Translations under genes and position numbers: made by a program
Assembly (NCBI RefSeq): GCF_938017615.1
Contig: NZ_CALIJA010000097.1
Location: 1 to 16,342 of the forward strand
DNA: 16,342 bases
Direction: 5' to 3'
Source of the DNA: an uncultured Campylobacter sp.
GTDB lineage: Bacteria > Campylobacterota > Campylobacteria > Campylobacterales > Campylobacteraceae
The notes under the pieces: model-generated
What the model was told of the DNA's origin: nothing
Database searches by the model: none
The model's input: only the letters and a program-made list of their open reading frames with translations
Part shown: one piece after another, positions 8,013-15,426 of the stretch
Position numbering within the stretch: position 1 is the stretch's first letter
Layout: each line of letters opens with the position of its first letter

Positions 8013-9986
8013 CTAGATCAAGAAATATCCGACGCCCAGTATCGCGCAAAGATAGATTAGGATGTAAAGCGTATATAAATTTGCATAGCCGCTTTGAATA
8101 ATTCCTATCTTATCGGCGATCTTCTTACTCCAATCGATTACCGGTTGATAAATCATCGTCCACCAAATGTCTTGTGGGTGGTTGTGATACTCGATCGGTC
8201 CGAAGTAGCCGTTTTGCTCTATTCTGCGTTTATGACCTCTAAATAACCAGTCCATAATCTTTCTTAAATCGCCGGTAAAAGGACCGCCGGTCATCTGCAT
8301 GCGAGGGCTATATTTAAAGCCGCACGCCCAAGGATCTGTCTCGCGAGGTTTGTCACGATTTGCTTTCATAACCGCTAGGATGATAAACGGAAGCAGCATT
8401 GTAGAACACAAAATCACTGCAATAAGAGGAGTTGAAACGATACTTCCCAAAGGCGAAGTGATTGACGAAGCACCTAGGCTTGCGACAAATTCTCTATTGG
8501 AAGTGATAGAATTTACCGCTTGCATGATGTAATCGACTATGAAGTGTGCGCCTACGCCAAATCCCACGCAACCTATCATCAAAATGATCATTCCTAAAAC
8601 CATTCCTAATGGGCTTTCTTTTGCATTTTCCCAAATTTTTTCATCCCTTGGGGTTCCTGCGAAGATTACCGCATATAGCTTAAGGTGCATACCGACCAAA
8701 ACGCCGGTAAGTGCAAGAGCGACCACTGCTAAAGAGAAGGCATATCTAATGAAAATTCCGCTTTCCTTAGCACCTTGAAGCATTCCTTGATAGGTAAACC
8801 ACTCTGAAACGAAGCCGTTTACCGGAGGAAGTGCTGCGATACCCATGATACCGATAAACATACCGACGGCAGTTAGAGGCATTTTTTTAGCTAGTCCTCC
8901 TAGCACGTCCATATTCTGCGTATGAGTAGCGTGGATTACAGAGCCTGCACATAAGAATAGCAAGCCTTTGAATATCGCGTGATTTACTACGTGGTAGCAG
9001 CCTGCTAAAAATCCGACTGCGGCTAGTGTTACATTGCCCGCTGCGACGCCGTAAATTCCAGTGCCAAGACCCAGCAAGATAATGCCGATATTTTCAACCG
9101 AGTGGTACGCAAGAAGTGCTTTAAAGTCGTGCTGGCACAACGCGTATAAAACGCCAAAAAGCGAGCTGGCTGCTCCTAGGATCAAAACTGCAAGCCCAAA
9201 ATAGATACTTAGCGGTAAAAATAGTGTAAATTTAACAAGGGTAAAGAGCGCTACTTTAATCATAACGCCGCTCATTAGCGCAGAGACATTTGATGGAGCC
9301 GCAGGGTGAGCTTGCGGTAGCCAAACGTGAAAAGGCCACATTCCAGCTTTTGAGCCGAAGCCGACCAAAAACAAGATGAATGCTGCTACGGAAGCACCCA
9401 TCGGCATATTTACGTTTCCCCACTTCGCAAATTCAAAGCTGCCTGCGTAGTTTGCAATGATAAGTAATCCACAGGTGATACAAAATGCACCGATCTGCGC
9501 TATACCTAGATATACCATAACAGCTTTGAGCGTGCCTTTGCCATCGTTTACTATGATTAGAAATGACGAAATTAACGTCATAAGCTCCCATAAAACAGCG
9601 AAGCAAAATACATTATCCGCACTGATGACTAAAAGCATAGATAAGATGAAGGTATTAAATAAACATGCAAAAACGCCAATATTTGCTTTTCCGATATATT
9701 CCTTGGCGTAGCTCATACCGTAAACGCTGCTTGCAAAGCCTATAAAAACGACTACGAAGCTGAAGAAATTTCCAAGCGGGCTTAAAGCAAATTTTGGCGC
9801 ATATAAGAAAGTGCCACCCAAAACGAAGCTATCGCTTACGCCCATATTGGCTACGAAATGACACATCGCATAAAAACAGCTGATAGCACCTAATCCAAAT
9901 CCCACCTTAACGGCAGTTTTTGGAGCGCAGTATAAAAGGATACTAATTACTGCACTGACGATAAATAAAGTATAGACGCTTATCAT
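8013..9986 (-). CDS. hyfB: Antiporter-like membrane subunit HyfB (HycC/NuoL-like)
   Basis: This is a large polytopic membrane protein, 657 residues from the preferred start. It is a NuoL/M/N homologue that provides an ion channel and the long C-terminal part seen in HycC and HyfB. The channel residues are Glu134 in CFAVLWELMTL, Lys213 in GFGSKAGMWPFHVWLPQAHPA, and Lys244 in LMSGVMIKVALF. HDFKALLAYHSVENIG also matches the family. The frame is open ten more codons upstream (to 10016), but those encode only Arg/Lys-rich residues that overlap hyfA. ATG at 9986 overlaps the hyfA stop by four bases and has AAGGAGG ahead, so it is chosen. The long C-terminal region contains conserved WACGFKYSPRMQMTGG. 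Confidence 0.94.
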   Translation of the reverse strand: MISVYTLFIVSAVISILLYCAPKTAVKVGFGLGAISCFYAMCHFVANMGVSDSFVLGGTFLYAPKFALSPLGNFFSFVVVFIGFASSVYGMSYAKEYIGKANIGVFACLFNTFILSMLLVISADNVFCFAVLWELMTLISSFLIIVNDGKGTLKAVMVYLGIAQIGAFCITCGLLIIANYAGSFEFAKWGNVNMPMGASVAAFILFLVGFGSKAGMWPFHVWLPQAHPAAPSNVSALMSGVMIKVALFTLVKFTLFLPLSIYFGLAVLILGAASSLFGVLYALCQHDFKALLAYHSVENIGIILLGLGTGIYGVAAGNVTLAAVGFLAGCYHVVNHAIFKGLLFLCAGSVIHATHTQNMDVLGGLAKKMPLTAVGMFIGIMGIAALPPVNGFVSEWFTYQGMLQGAKESGIFIRYAFSLAVVALALTGVLVGMHLKLYAVIFAGTPRDEKIWENAKESPLGMVLGMIILMIGCVGFGVGAHFIVDYIMQAVNSITSNREFVASLGASSITSPLGSIVSTPLIAVILCSTMLLPFIILAVMKANRDKPRETDPWACGFKYSPRMQMTGGPFTGDLRKIMDWLFRGHKRRIEQNGYFGPIEYHNHPQDIWWTMIYQPVIDWSKKIADKIGIIQSGYANLYTLYILIYLCAILGVGYFLI

Positions 9987-10582
9987 TTTGCGCCTCCTTC
10001 TTTTTTGGCGACGCAACTGATTTCGCCGTTTAACACGTCTTTTGCAAAAGCATTAGCCGCATCGTAGTCTATCGCAAAGCCCAATTTATGCTTACCTTCT
10101 TTAGGATCTATCATAATGATAGCGCTAGTTGGGCAAACCTCGACGCATGCAGGACCGTTCTCGCGTCCGTTGCATAGATCGCATTTGATGGCGGTGCTTT
10201 TGGCGCCCGCTTGGCTTTCGATCTCGAGATAATACTTCGGCTCGACCGCATAATTTACTGACGGCATAAGCTCGGCATTCGAGCTGATCGCGCCATAAGG
10301 ACAGGCGAGCGTACACATCTTGCATCCGATGCAAATTTCTTCGTGCAATTCGATATAGTTATTATCGAAGCGAAGCGCACCGGTAGGGCAGACGTTTGCG
10401 CATGGTCCGTCATCGCACTGCCTGCACTGCGTAGGCATAACGCCGTAAGCCTGTCTAAGCACGGTAAGTCGCGATTTAGCAAGCTTGCCGCGCTCGTAGG
10501 CACTTGAGTAACAGGCCGCCATGCACGTCGTGCAACCGATACATCGTTTGTAATCGCAGATTACAAATTTATGTTGTTTCAT
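9983..10582 (-). CDS. hyfA: Four-cluster ferredoxin subunit HyfA (HycB-like), link to formate dehydrogenase
   Basis: This 199-residue soluble protein has sixteen cysteines arranged for four [4Fe-4S] clusters: Cys14/17/20/24, Cys53/56/61/65, Cys84/87/90/94 and Cys134/137/146/150. The spacing is that of HycB, HydN and HyfA. In E. coli FHL this subunit holds FdhF and hands its electrons to the hydrogenase, so it is the probable partner of the divergently transcribed fdhF. It is the first gene of the eleven-gene operon. The ATG at 10582 has AGGAGAAAGG just upstream and a 50-base leader from the candidate start site. HycB-like proteins also serve other molybdoenzymes, but the location here leaves little doubt. 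Confidence 0.94.
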   Translation of the reverse strand: MKQHKFVICDYKRCIGCTTCMAACYSSAYERGKLAKSRLTVLRQAYGVMPTQCRQCDDGPCANVCPTGALRFDNNYIELHEEICIGCKMCTLACPYGAISSNAELMPSVNYAVEPKYYLEIESQAGAKSTAIKCDLCNGRENGPACVEVCPTSAIIMIDPKEGKHKLGFAIDYDAANAFAKDVLNGEISCVAKKEGGAK

Positions 10583-10631
10583 ACCTTTCTCCTTGACTTA
10601 AGGAATTTTAAAAATTTTTTACTAAAAATTT

Positions 10632-10644
10632 TGGTGTAATTATA
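10632..10644 (-). promoter_or_regulatory. Candidate sigma70-type promoter of the hyf operon
   Basis: The minus strand carries a perfect TATAAT at 10644-10639, which predicts transcription starting at an A at 10632, 50 bases before the hyfA ATG. No good -35 box lies at normal spacing. That is usual in Campylobacter, and it also fits an activated promoter, because a dyad is centred at -41.5. No sigma54 (-24/-12) motif was found, unlike the E. coli hyc and hyf promoters. This is inferred from sequence alone. Confidence 0.5.
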
Positions 10645-10665
10645 TTTAAGTCCGTAAAAAAATTC

Positions 10666-10681
10666 CGTCATTTATCTGACG
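10666..10681. promoter_or_regulatory. Candidate activator-binding dyad upstream of hyfA
   Basis: This is a perfect inverted repeat, CGTCA-N6-TGACG, with five-base arms and a six-base spacer. Its centre (10673.5) is 41.5 bases upstream of the start site predicted from the TATAAT at 10639-10644, the position where class II activators of the CRP/FNR family bind. The arms are not the FNR (TTGAT) or CRP (TGTGA) half-sites, so the regulator is unknown. Confidence 0.4.
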
Positions 10682-10810
10682 ATATTTGGAATTTATTTGA
10701 TAAATTTGCTTTCAAAGCTTAAATTTAAAAACTAATTTCTTTTTTAAACAGGTCCGTTGATTATTTGCTTTAAAAGTCTAGTATATCAGTATTAAAGTAT
10801 ATTTTAAAAT

Positions 10811-10846
10811 TTAAATTACTACTTAAATTACTACTTAAATTACCCC
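10811..10846 (+). repeat. Three 12-bp direct repeats in the fdhF-hyfA intergenic region
   Basis: Two exact copies of TTAAATTACTAC (10811-10822 and 10823-10834) are followed by a third copy that differs at two bases (10835-10846). They lie between the two divergent promoters, about 108 bases upstream of the predicted fdhF start and about 195 upstream of the hyfA start. A period slightly above one helical turn would place copies on nearly the same face of DNA, so they could be operator iterons. Simple slippage is the alternative. Confidence 0.55.
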
Positions 10847-10923
10847 AACTTACTCCTAATTATAATTGAAAAAATTCTTTTAGCTTAAGGCAAAATTTCA
10901 ATTTTATTTTAGGTAAGAATTTA

Positions 10924-10936
10924 TATAATTGTGCCG
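10924..10936 (+). promoter_or_regulatory. Candidate sigma70-type promoter of fdhF
   Basis: TATAAT at 10924-10929 is preceded by an AT-rich stretch with T-runs, as in Campylobacter housekeeping promoters. It predicts a start near 10936 and a leader of about 53 bases before the fdhF ATG. The -35 region is not well defined. The rest of the 406-base gap between fdhF and hyfA is AT-rich and holds no gene; it also contains a short perfect dyad, GCTTTCAAAGC, at 10708-10718. Confidence 0.5.
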
Positions 10937-10988
10937 AAATTGCATATATGGTAATTTTGCATGTTTAGTATTTTCGAAAGGAGAAAAT

Positions 10989-13256
10989 ATGGCGAATAAA
11001 GGCAAGGTCATATGCCCTTATTGTGGCACAGGCTGTCAAATCGAGCTGACTGCGGAAGACAATTATATCAAATCCGCAACCGGCGTAAGCGACAACCCCG
11101 TAAATCAAGGTTGTTTATGTTTGAAAGGTTATTACGGATGGAATTACGTAGGCTCTAGAGATAGACTTACTACTCCGCTAATTCGTAAAAAGAATGGCAA
11201 ATTTAGTAAAGACGGCGATTTGGTCGAGGCTAGCTGGGACGAAGCGCTTGATTTGGTTGCCAAAAAGATGCTCGAAGTTAAAGAAAAATACGGCGCCGAC
11301 GCGATAGCCGGAAACTATTCCGCACGCTGTACGCATGAGGATAACTACGTAGCGCAGAAGCTACTTAGAATTTTAGGTACGAATAATATCGATCACTGCG
11401 CGCGCATTTGACACGCTCCGACTGTGGCAGGTCTTGCCAAAACAATCGGTAACGGAGCAGCTACAAATAGCTTCACGGAGATCGGAACTCACAGCAACTG
11501 CATTATGATGATCGGCTCAAACCCGGAAAATGGTCACCCGATCGTAGCTATGCACGTTCAAAGAGCATTAAACAGAGGCGCCAAACTCATCGTCATTGAC
11601 CCGGTTAAGACGGAATTTGCAAATCGCGCAGATATCCACCTCCAGCTTGAGCCGGAGCACAATATCCCGGTTATAAACGCTTTAATCCATGCTATTATCG
11701 ACGAGGATTTGGTAAATCACGAATTCGTTGAGAAATACACCAAGGGTTTTGAATATGTAAAAGAGGCGGTTAAGGATTATTCGCCTGAAGCCGTAGCCAA
11801 ATACACTAGGCTAAACGCCGAGGATATTAGAAAAGCGGCTAGAATTTACGCTACTACGCGACCTGCGGTTATCACGCACGGAATGGGTGTAACTCACTTC
11901 AACCACGGCGTGGGCGCGGTCTGCGACATTTCAAATTTAATGCTTGTAACGGGCAATGTGGGCGAGCTTGGAAGCGGCGATCTACCGATCCGTGGACAAG
12001 AAAACGTTCAAGGCTGCTGCGATATGGGAATGCTTCCTAACGTATTTACCGGCTATAAAGCCGTAACTGACGAAAGTGCCCGTGATTGGTTTGAGCGCCA
12101 GTGGAATTTGCCGAAAGGTCATCTAAATGGCAAGATCGGTATTCATAAAACCGAAGTGCCTGACGCAATTCTTGATGGTAGGGTAAAATTCTTCTGGACG
12201 ATGGGCGAAAACCCGGTTATGACCGATCCGAACGCAAACCACTTCTTGCGCGCGATTTCGCAGGTAGAGATGTATGTGATCCAAGATATTTTCTTGACCG
12301 AGACGAGCCGCAAAGCAGATGTTGTGCTTCCTGGAGCTTGCAGCGGCGAGAAGGAGGGCACTTATGCTAACGCCGAGCGCCGCGTACAGCATAGCGAGAT
12401 TGTAGTTGCCCCTCCGGGACAAGCTAGACAAGACTGGGCTATCATCTGCGAGCTTGCCAGACGCCTAGGACTAGGGGATTATTTCACATTTCAATCTCCA
12501 GAGCAGATTTGGGAAGAGGTGCGCAGGGTAGCTCCGCACAACTACGGCGGAATGAGCTATTACCGCATCAAAAAATACCACGGACTTCACTGGCCGTGCC
12601 CTGATGAGAATTCTATGGGCGGACCTGCATTGTATCTTGATAAGAAATTCTTCACTCCAGACGGCAAGGGAAATTTCGTCCCAGTTCTATTTGTGGATGA
12701 TAAGAGCAAGATCGAAAGCGCCAAAGAGGAATTCGCAAAGCGTATGAATATGCCGAAAGATTATCCTGTAATGGCGGGCTCCGTGGACGAGAAGACCGAT
12801 GCAGAGTTCCCGATCCAGCTTCTAACTACGCGTAAGGTTTACGAGTACGCAGGAGGCGCGATGACTAGGCGCTCTAAGACCGTCGAGCAGGGCGGCGACG
12901 CGATAGGACCGATTGCTGAAATGAATCCAAAACTTGCCGAGCGATACGGAATTTCACAGGGCGATTTCATCGTTGCGTGGAGCCGCTACGGCTATATCGC
13001 GATCAAGGCGGACATCACCGAGTGTATAATGGATGGTATCATTCAGATGTCTTATCACTACTGGGAGAGCTGCTGCAACGAGCTAACCAGCGGCGGCTGG
13101 GATCTAATCGCCAAAACGCCTACGTTTAAGGCGGCGATTCAGATTAAAAAGATTGATGAAGAGGAATTTTTGCGTATCCGCGAGCTCAAGCGCATTAAGT
13201 TTCAAACCAATAAAGTCGTTTACGACGACTTCCATCACCATCCGATTAAATTCTAA
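10989..13256 (+). CDS. fdhF: Selenocysteine formate dehydrogenase H (read through UGA at 11409)
   Basis: This 755-residue molybdopterin enzyme oxidises formate to CO2 and is the formate-consuming half of FHL. The N-terminus binds one [4Fe-4S] cluster (Cys9, Cys12, Cys16, Cys44: CPYCGTGC and CLCLKG), with Lys46 relaying electrons. The in-frame TGA at 11409-11411 is codon 141, in the context CARI-U-HAPTVAGL. This matches CARV-U-HGPSVAGL of E. coli FdhF (Sec140), and the catalytic His follows. Both sides of the TGA are intact and a SECIS hairpin follows, so this is one gene, not a broken one. ATG at 10989 is chosen for its AAGGAG five bases ahead; the frame extends 20 codons further up without a ribosome site. 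The C-terminal MopB domain ends near DLIAKTPTFKAAIQI. It is transcribed alone, divergent from hyfA. Confidence 0.96.
11409..11449 (+). promoter_or_regulatory. UGA selenocysteine codon and bacterial SECIS hairpin
   Basis: After the UGA (11409-11411), CCGACUGU (11418-11425) pairs with ACAAUCGG (11442-11449) with one mismatch. Above it, GGCA (11426-11429) pairs with UGCC (11435-11438) around the loop GGUCU (11430-11434), with an AAA bulge on the 3' side. The loop sequence and its distance from UGA (18 bases) equal those of the E. coli fdhF SECIS, which binds SelB. An outer GCTCCG/CGGAGC pairing (11415-11420 with 11453-11458) is a possible competing extension. Confidence 0.9.
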
Positions 13257-13272
13257 GAATTTAATCTTATCC

Positions 13273-13308
13273 GTAGATTCGGGGGCTATGCTTCCGAATC
13301 TACTTTTT
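13273..13308 (+). terminator. Rho-independent terminator of fdhF
   Basis: GTAGATTCGG (13273-13282) pairs perfectly with CCGAATCTAC (13294-13303). Four more pairs, two of them G-U, close the stem to a TAT loop, and TTTTT follows. The hairpin begins 16 bases after the fdhF stop. Confidence 0.93.
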
Positions 13309-13983
13309 AACAATCAATTCAAATAATATGAAATTTTTAGCGATCTAGCCGTCTTGCAGTATTTTAAAGATCAAAAATTTAAAAAATTCAATAAATTCTG
13401 CGGTACTTCAAATACGTCTCTTTTCGTAGTCGCACTATCGATAAGAGGGCATAGAAATTTATCTGCTATTTCATTTAATAGATGCGACGGCAGAGACCGG
13501 GGATTCGTGATTTAACAAATCCTAATAAATTTAGTCTTAATCAGAGCGGCATAATAGAGTAAATTTTAAAGATAAGCATGATAATAAGACTATTTTATCG
13601 CGGCGAATCTTACCAAATTACATTATTGATTAAATTTTAACGCGCGCAGGCTGATTTTATGCGAATTAGCCTATATTATCAAGTAGCGCTGCAATTTTAA
13701 TAACGCAAATGCGATTTTTGTGATTTTGATAGATGAATGCAAAAGGCTCATAGGCTTTTTAAAGCGCTAGACACGGCTTTTAGTCTTAATAATGGCCGCA
13801 AATGCCGATTTATGGCATAGCTGAGTAGCTTCGCGCTTCGTCTGAAATCCATAAATTTTGATTTTAAAATTCCGAATTCCGTCGTGCTTGGAATTCACAA
13901 TTTTTAGAATTTTGTTTCATCGCGTGTTTTTGGCGTTCTATTTTCACGCGGGAGCCCTTTGCTGCACTAGATAGCGCTGCTTG
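13309..13983. other. Non-coding stretch between fdhF and the repeats behind dctP
   Basis: I see no gene here: frames are short, without a good ribosome site or recognisable product. Two inverted repeats stand out. AGGCTGATT (13648-13656) pairs with AATTAGCCT (13664-13672) with one G-U pair. GAATTCC (13874-13880) pairs with GGAATTC (13890-13896) around a nine-base loop and has T-rich sequence on both sides. The second could weakly end transcription arriving from dctP, but it is far (about 300 bases) from that gene. Confidence 0.5.
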
Positions 13984-14083
13984 CGATGTTAAAGCTATTG
14001 CGCCAAAGCTTCTGCCTTGTTTGCGGATGAGATTTATGAAACTAGGCTCTGATATTGAAGTTATTGTGCCAAAGCTGCTGCGG
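13984..14083. repeat. Imperfect direct repeat with 66-bp period
   Basis: The block around AAAGCTATTGCGCCAAAGCTTCTG (near 13991) recurs 66 bases later as a variant around GAAGTTATTGTGCCAAAGCTG (near 14057). Read on the minus strand, both give FG(A/T)I followed by Ser/Thr/Ala-rich residues in one frame, a 22-residue period. The frame (up to 14094) has no ribosome site and no known product, so I do not call a gene. It may be a remnant related to the repetitive tail of dctP next to it. Confidence 0.5.
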
Positions 14084-14129
14084 CAGAATTCCATCTACTT
14101 TATTTAAAAGTAGTTAGAATTTCTGCCGC
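14080..14129. repeat. Long interrupted inverted repeat downstream of dctP
   Basis: GCGGCAGAA (14080-14088) pairs with TTCTGCCGC (14121-14129). TTC (14089-14091) pairs with GAA (14117-14119), and CTACTTT (14095-14101) pairs with AAAGTAG (14107-14113) around a five-base loop. That is about nineteen pairs in 50 bases. No T-run follows on either strand, so it is not a standard terminator. It lies 74 bases past the dctP stop and could block 3' decay or be part of a small element. Confidence 0.6.
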
Positions 14130-14130
14130 T

Positions 14131-14259
14131 TGTCGCACCTGAGTTACTTATTGTGCCGGTCTGTTCGTCGCGCCTTAATTTTTATCGCTCGCAGCACCCG
14201 CTTTACTTTGTCGCACCTAAATTTTTGCCGTCCGTCGTGTTAGAATCGCTCGCAGCGCC
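14131..14259 (-). repeat. Degenerate tandem repeats spanning the dctP 3' end
   Basis: The decamer TGTCGCACCT occurs at 14131 and 14209, with a variant GTCGCGCCT at 14166. ATCGCTCGCAGC occurs at 14184 and 14245. On the minus strand, the copy inside dctP encodes G-A-A-S-D-(six residues)-K-N-L-G-A-T. The next copy, outside the gene and shifted one base, encodes G-A-A-S-D-K-N-stop-G-A-T-N, where the Leu codon TTA has become TAA. A third partial copy gives S-G-A-T-S-G. The non-coding copies therefore look like decayed tail-coding units. Confidence 0.65.
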
Positions 14260-15396
14260 GTGATTTTCGCTGTTTGCAGAATCTGAGCTTGTCGTACCGC
14301 TAGGGCTTGCGGAGATTGGATTTGCTATGCTTTCGCCCGGGATACCGCTTACGTTATTTATGTAGGCTACGGTGCTTATTTTATTCCATTCTCTACCGAT
14401 TTTCAAAAATGCGCGCTGGCTGTCTAGGATCTCTTTAAACATCGGATCTTTCGCCGCTTCTTCGTCTAAGATTTCATTCGTTGCTTTTTTAAGCGCGGCT
14501 ATCACGTCTGCAGGGAAGTCGCGCACCTGCACATCCGGAAACTGCGCTTTTAGCTCCGCCCAAATGCGAGCGTTTTCGTAAAAGCCCTTATTTTGGAAGT
14601 TCTCTCCGGCAAGTCTTGCTGCAGCCTCTAAGATCGCTTGAAGATCCGCAGGCAGCTTCTCTAGCGCCTTTTGATTTACCAGCAGCTGGCAGTCTCCCAT
14701 AGGTTCTTGCCAGCCTGTGTAGTAGTATTTAGCCACTTTGTGAAATCCAAGTGGCATATCATAGACAGGGCTTACCCACTCGACCGCGTCGATAGTACCC
14801 ATTTCTAACGCCATAAATAGCTCGCCCGTAGGCACCGTGTTTATAGTAGCGCCCAGCTTGCTCATCACCTCTCCGCCTAGCCCCGGTATGCGGAATTTAA
14901 GCCCTTGCAAATCTGCAACCGAGTTGATCTCTTTTTTAAACCAGCCGCCCATTTGCATGCCGGTAGATCCCATCAAAAAGGTCTTCATGCCGTATTGTGC
15001 GAACATCTTATCATTAAGCTCTCGCCCACCACCATAGTAATACCACGCGTGCTGCTCATCAGTAGTCATACCGAAAGGCACTGCCGTCCAGAGCATAGTT
15101 TTGGCGTCTTTGCCTTTATAATAATAAAGCGAAGTATATCCTAGATCGTATTGCCCGCTTTTGACGAAGTCGAATATGCCAAAGCTTGCCTTGTGCTTGC
15201 TCGGCGTATCGATGCGGATCTGAAGCCTACCACCGCTAAGGCTTTCGGCATAGTTTTTAAAATCCTCAGCAGCAGCGCCCAAAACGGGCGTAGTCGCCTC
15301 CCACGTACTAGCAAGTCTTAGGCGATAAACCTTATCGTCGCCGAAAAGCTGCGAGCCCAAAAGCATGAGACATGCAAACAAAAAAATCTTTTTCAT
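14203..15396 (-). CDS. TRAP transporter substrate-binding protein, DctP/TakP type
   Basis: This 397-residue periplasmic receptor is for a TRAP transporter, probably for an organic acid. MKKIFLFACLMLLGSQLFG is a Sec signal peptide with cleavage likely after Gly19. Family marks include GLKFRIPGLGGE (Arg169 corresponds to the carboxylate-clamping Arg of DctP proteins) and GTIDAVEWVSP (200-210), followed by GFHKVAKYYYTGW, close to the 2-oxoacid receptor TakP. ATG at 15396 is chosen over the frame opening at 15426 because of the signal peptide and AAGGAT ahead. The core ends near residue 350. A further ~47 residues form a Ser/Thr/Asn/Gly/Ala-rich tail absent from usual ~330-residue homologues. No DctQ or DctM permease gene adjoins it, so the membrane partner must be elsewhere. 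No clear promoter or terminator was found. Confidence 0.88.
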   Translation of the reverse strand: MKKIFLFACLMLLGSQLFGDDKVYRLRLASTWEATTPVLGAAAEDFKNYAESLSGGRLQIRIDTPSKHKASFGIFDFVKSGQYDLGYTSLYYYKGKDAKTMLWTAVPFGMTTDEQHAWYYYGGGRELNDKMFAQYGMKTFLMGSTGMQMGGWFKKEINSVADLQGLKFRIPGLGGEVMSKLGATINTVPTGELFMALEMGTIDAVEWVSPVYDMPLGFHKVAKYYYTGWQEPMGDCQLLVNQKALEKLPADLQAILEAAARLAGENFQNKGFYENARIWAELKAQFPDVQVRDFPADVIAALKKATNEILDEEAAKDPMFKEILDSQRAFLKIGREWNKISTVAYINNVSGIPGESIANPISASPSGTTSSDSANSENHGAASDSNTTDGKNLGATK

Positions 15397-15426
15397 TTTT
15401 ATCCTTTCATAAAGTTTTAAATTCAT

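Noticed and set aside
10811..10846. CRISPR array
   Set aside because: The repeats are only 12 bp and directly abutting, with no spacers.
10929..10944. Possible sigma54 promoter (TTGCAT at 10940) upstream of fdhF, as in E. coli fdhF
   Set aside because: The -12 part TTGCA fits, but the -24 part reads TTGTGC instead of TGGCAC and lacks the GG pair at correct spacing. The TATAAT just upstream is a better promoter.
11409..11411. Nonsense mutation splitting fdhF into two genes or a pseudogene
   Set aside because: The position equals the known Sec site, the frame is intact on both sides, and a SECIS hairpin with the right spacing is present.
12123..12431. Antisense frames inside fdhF
   Set aside because: They are shadows of a strongly conserved gene on the other strand, with no ribosome sites.
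13648..13672. Hairpin AGGCTGATT/AATTAGCCT as a terminator
   Set aside because: No T-run follows on either strand, and fdhF is already terminated at 13308.
13748..13852. Minus-strand 34-codon frame beginning ATGGATTTC
   Set aside because: It is short, has no convincing ribosome site and no recognisable product, so it cannot be told from chance.
13864..14094. Minus-strand open frame of 76 codons as a small gene
   Set aside because: It has no ribosome site and a repetitive composition, overlaps a strong inverted repeat, and looks like decayed repeat sequence.
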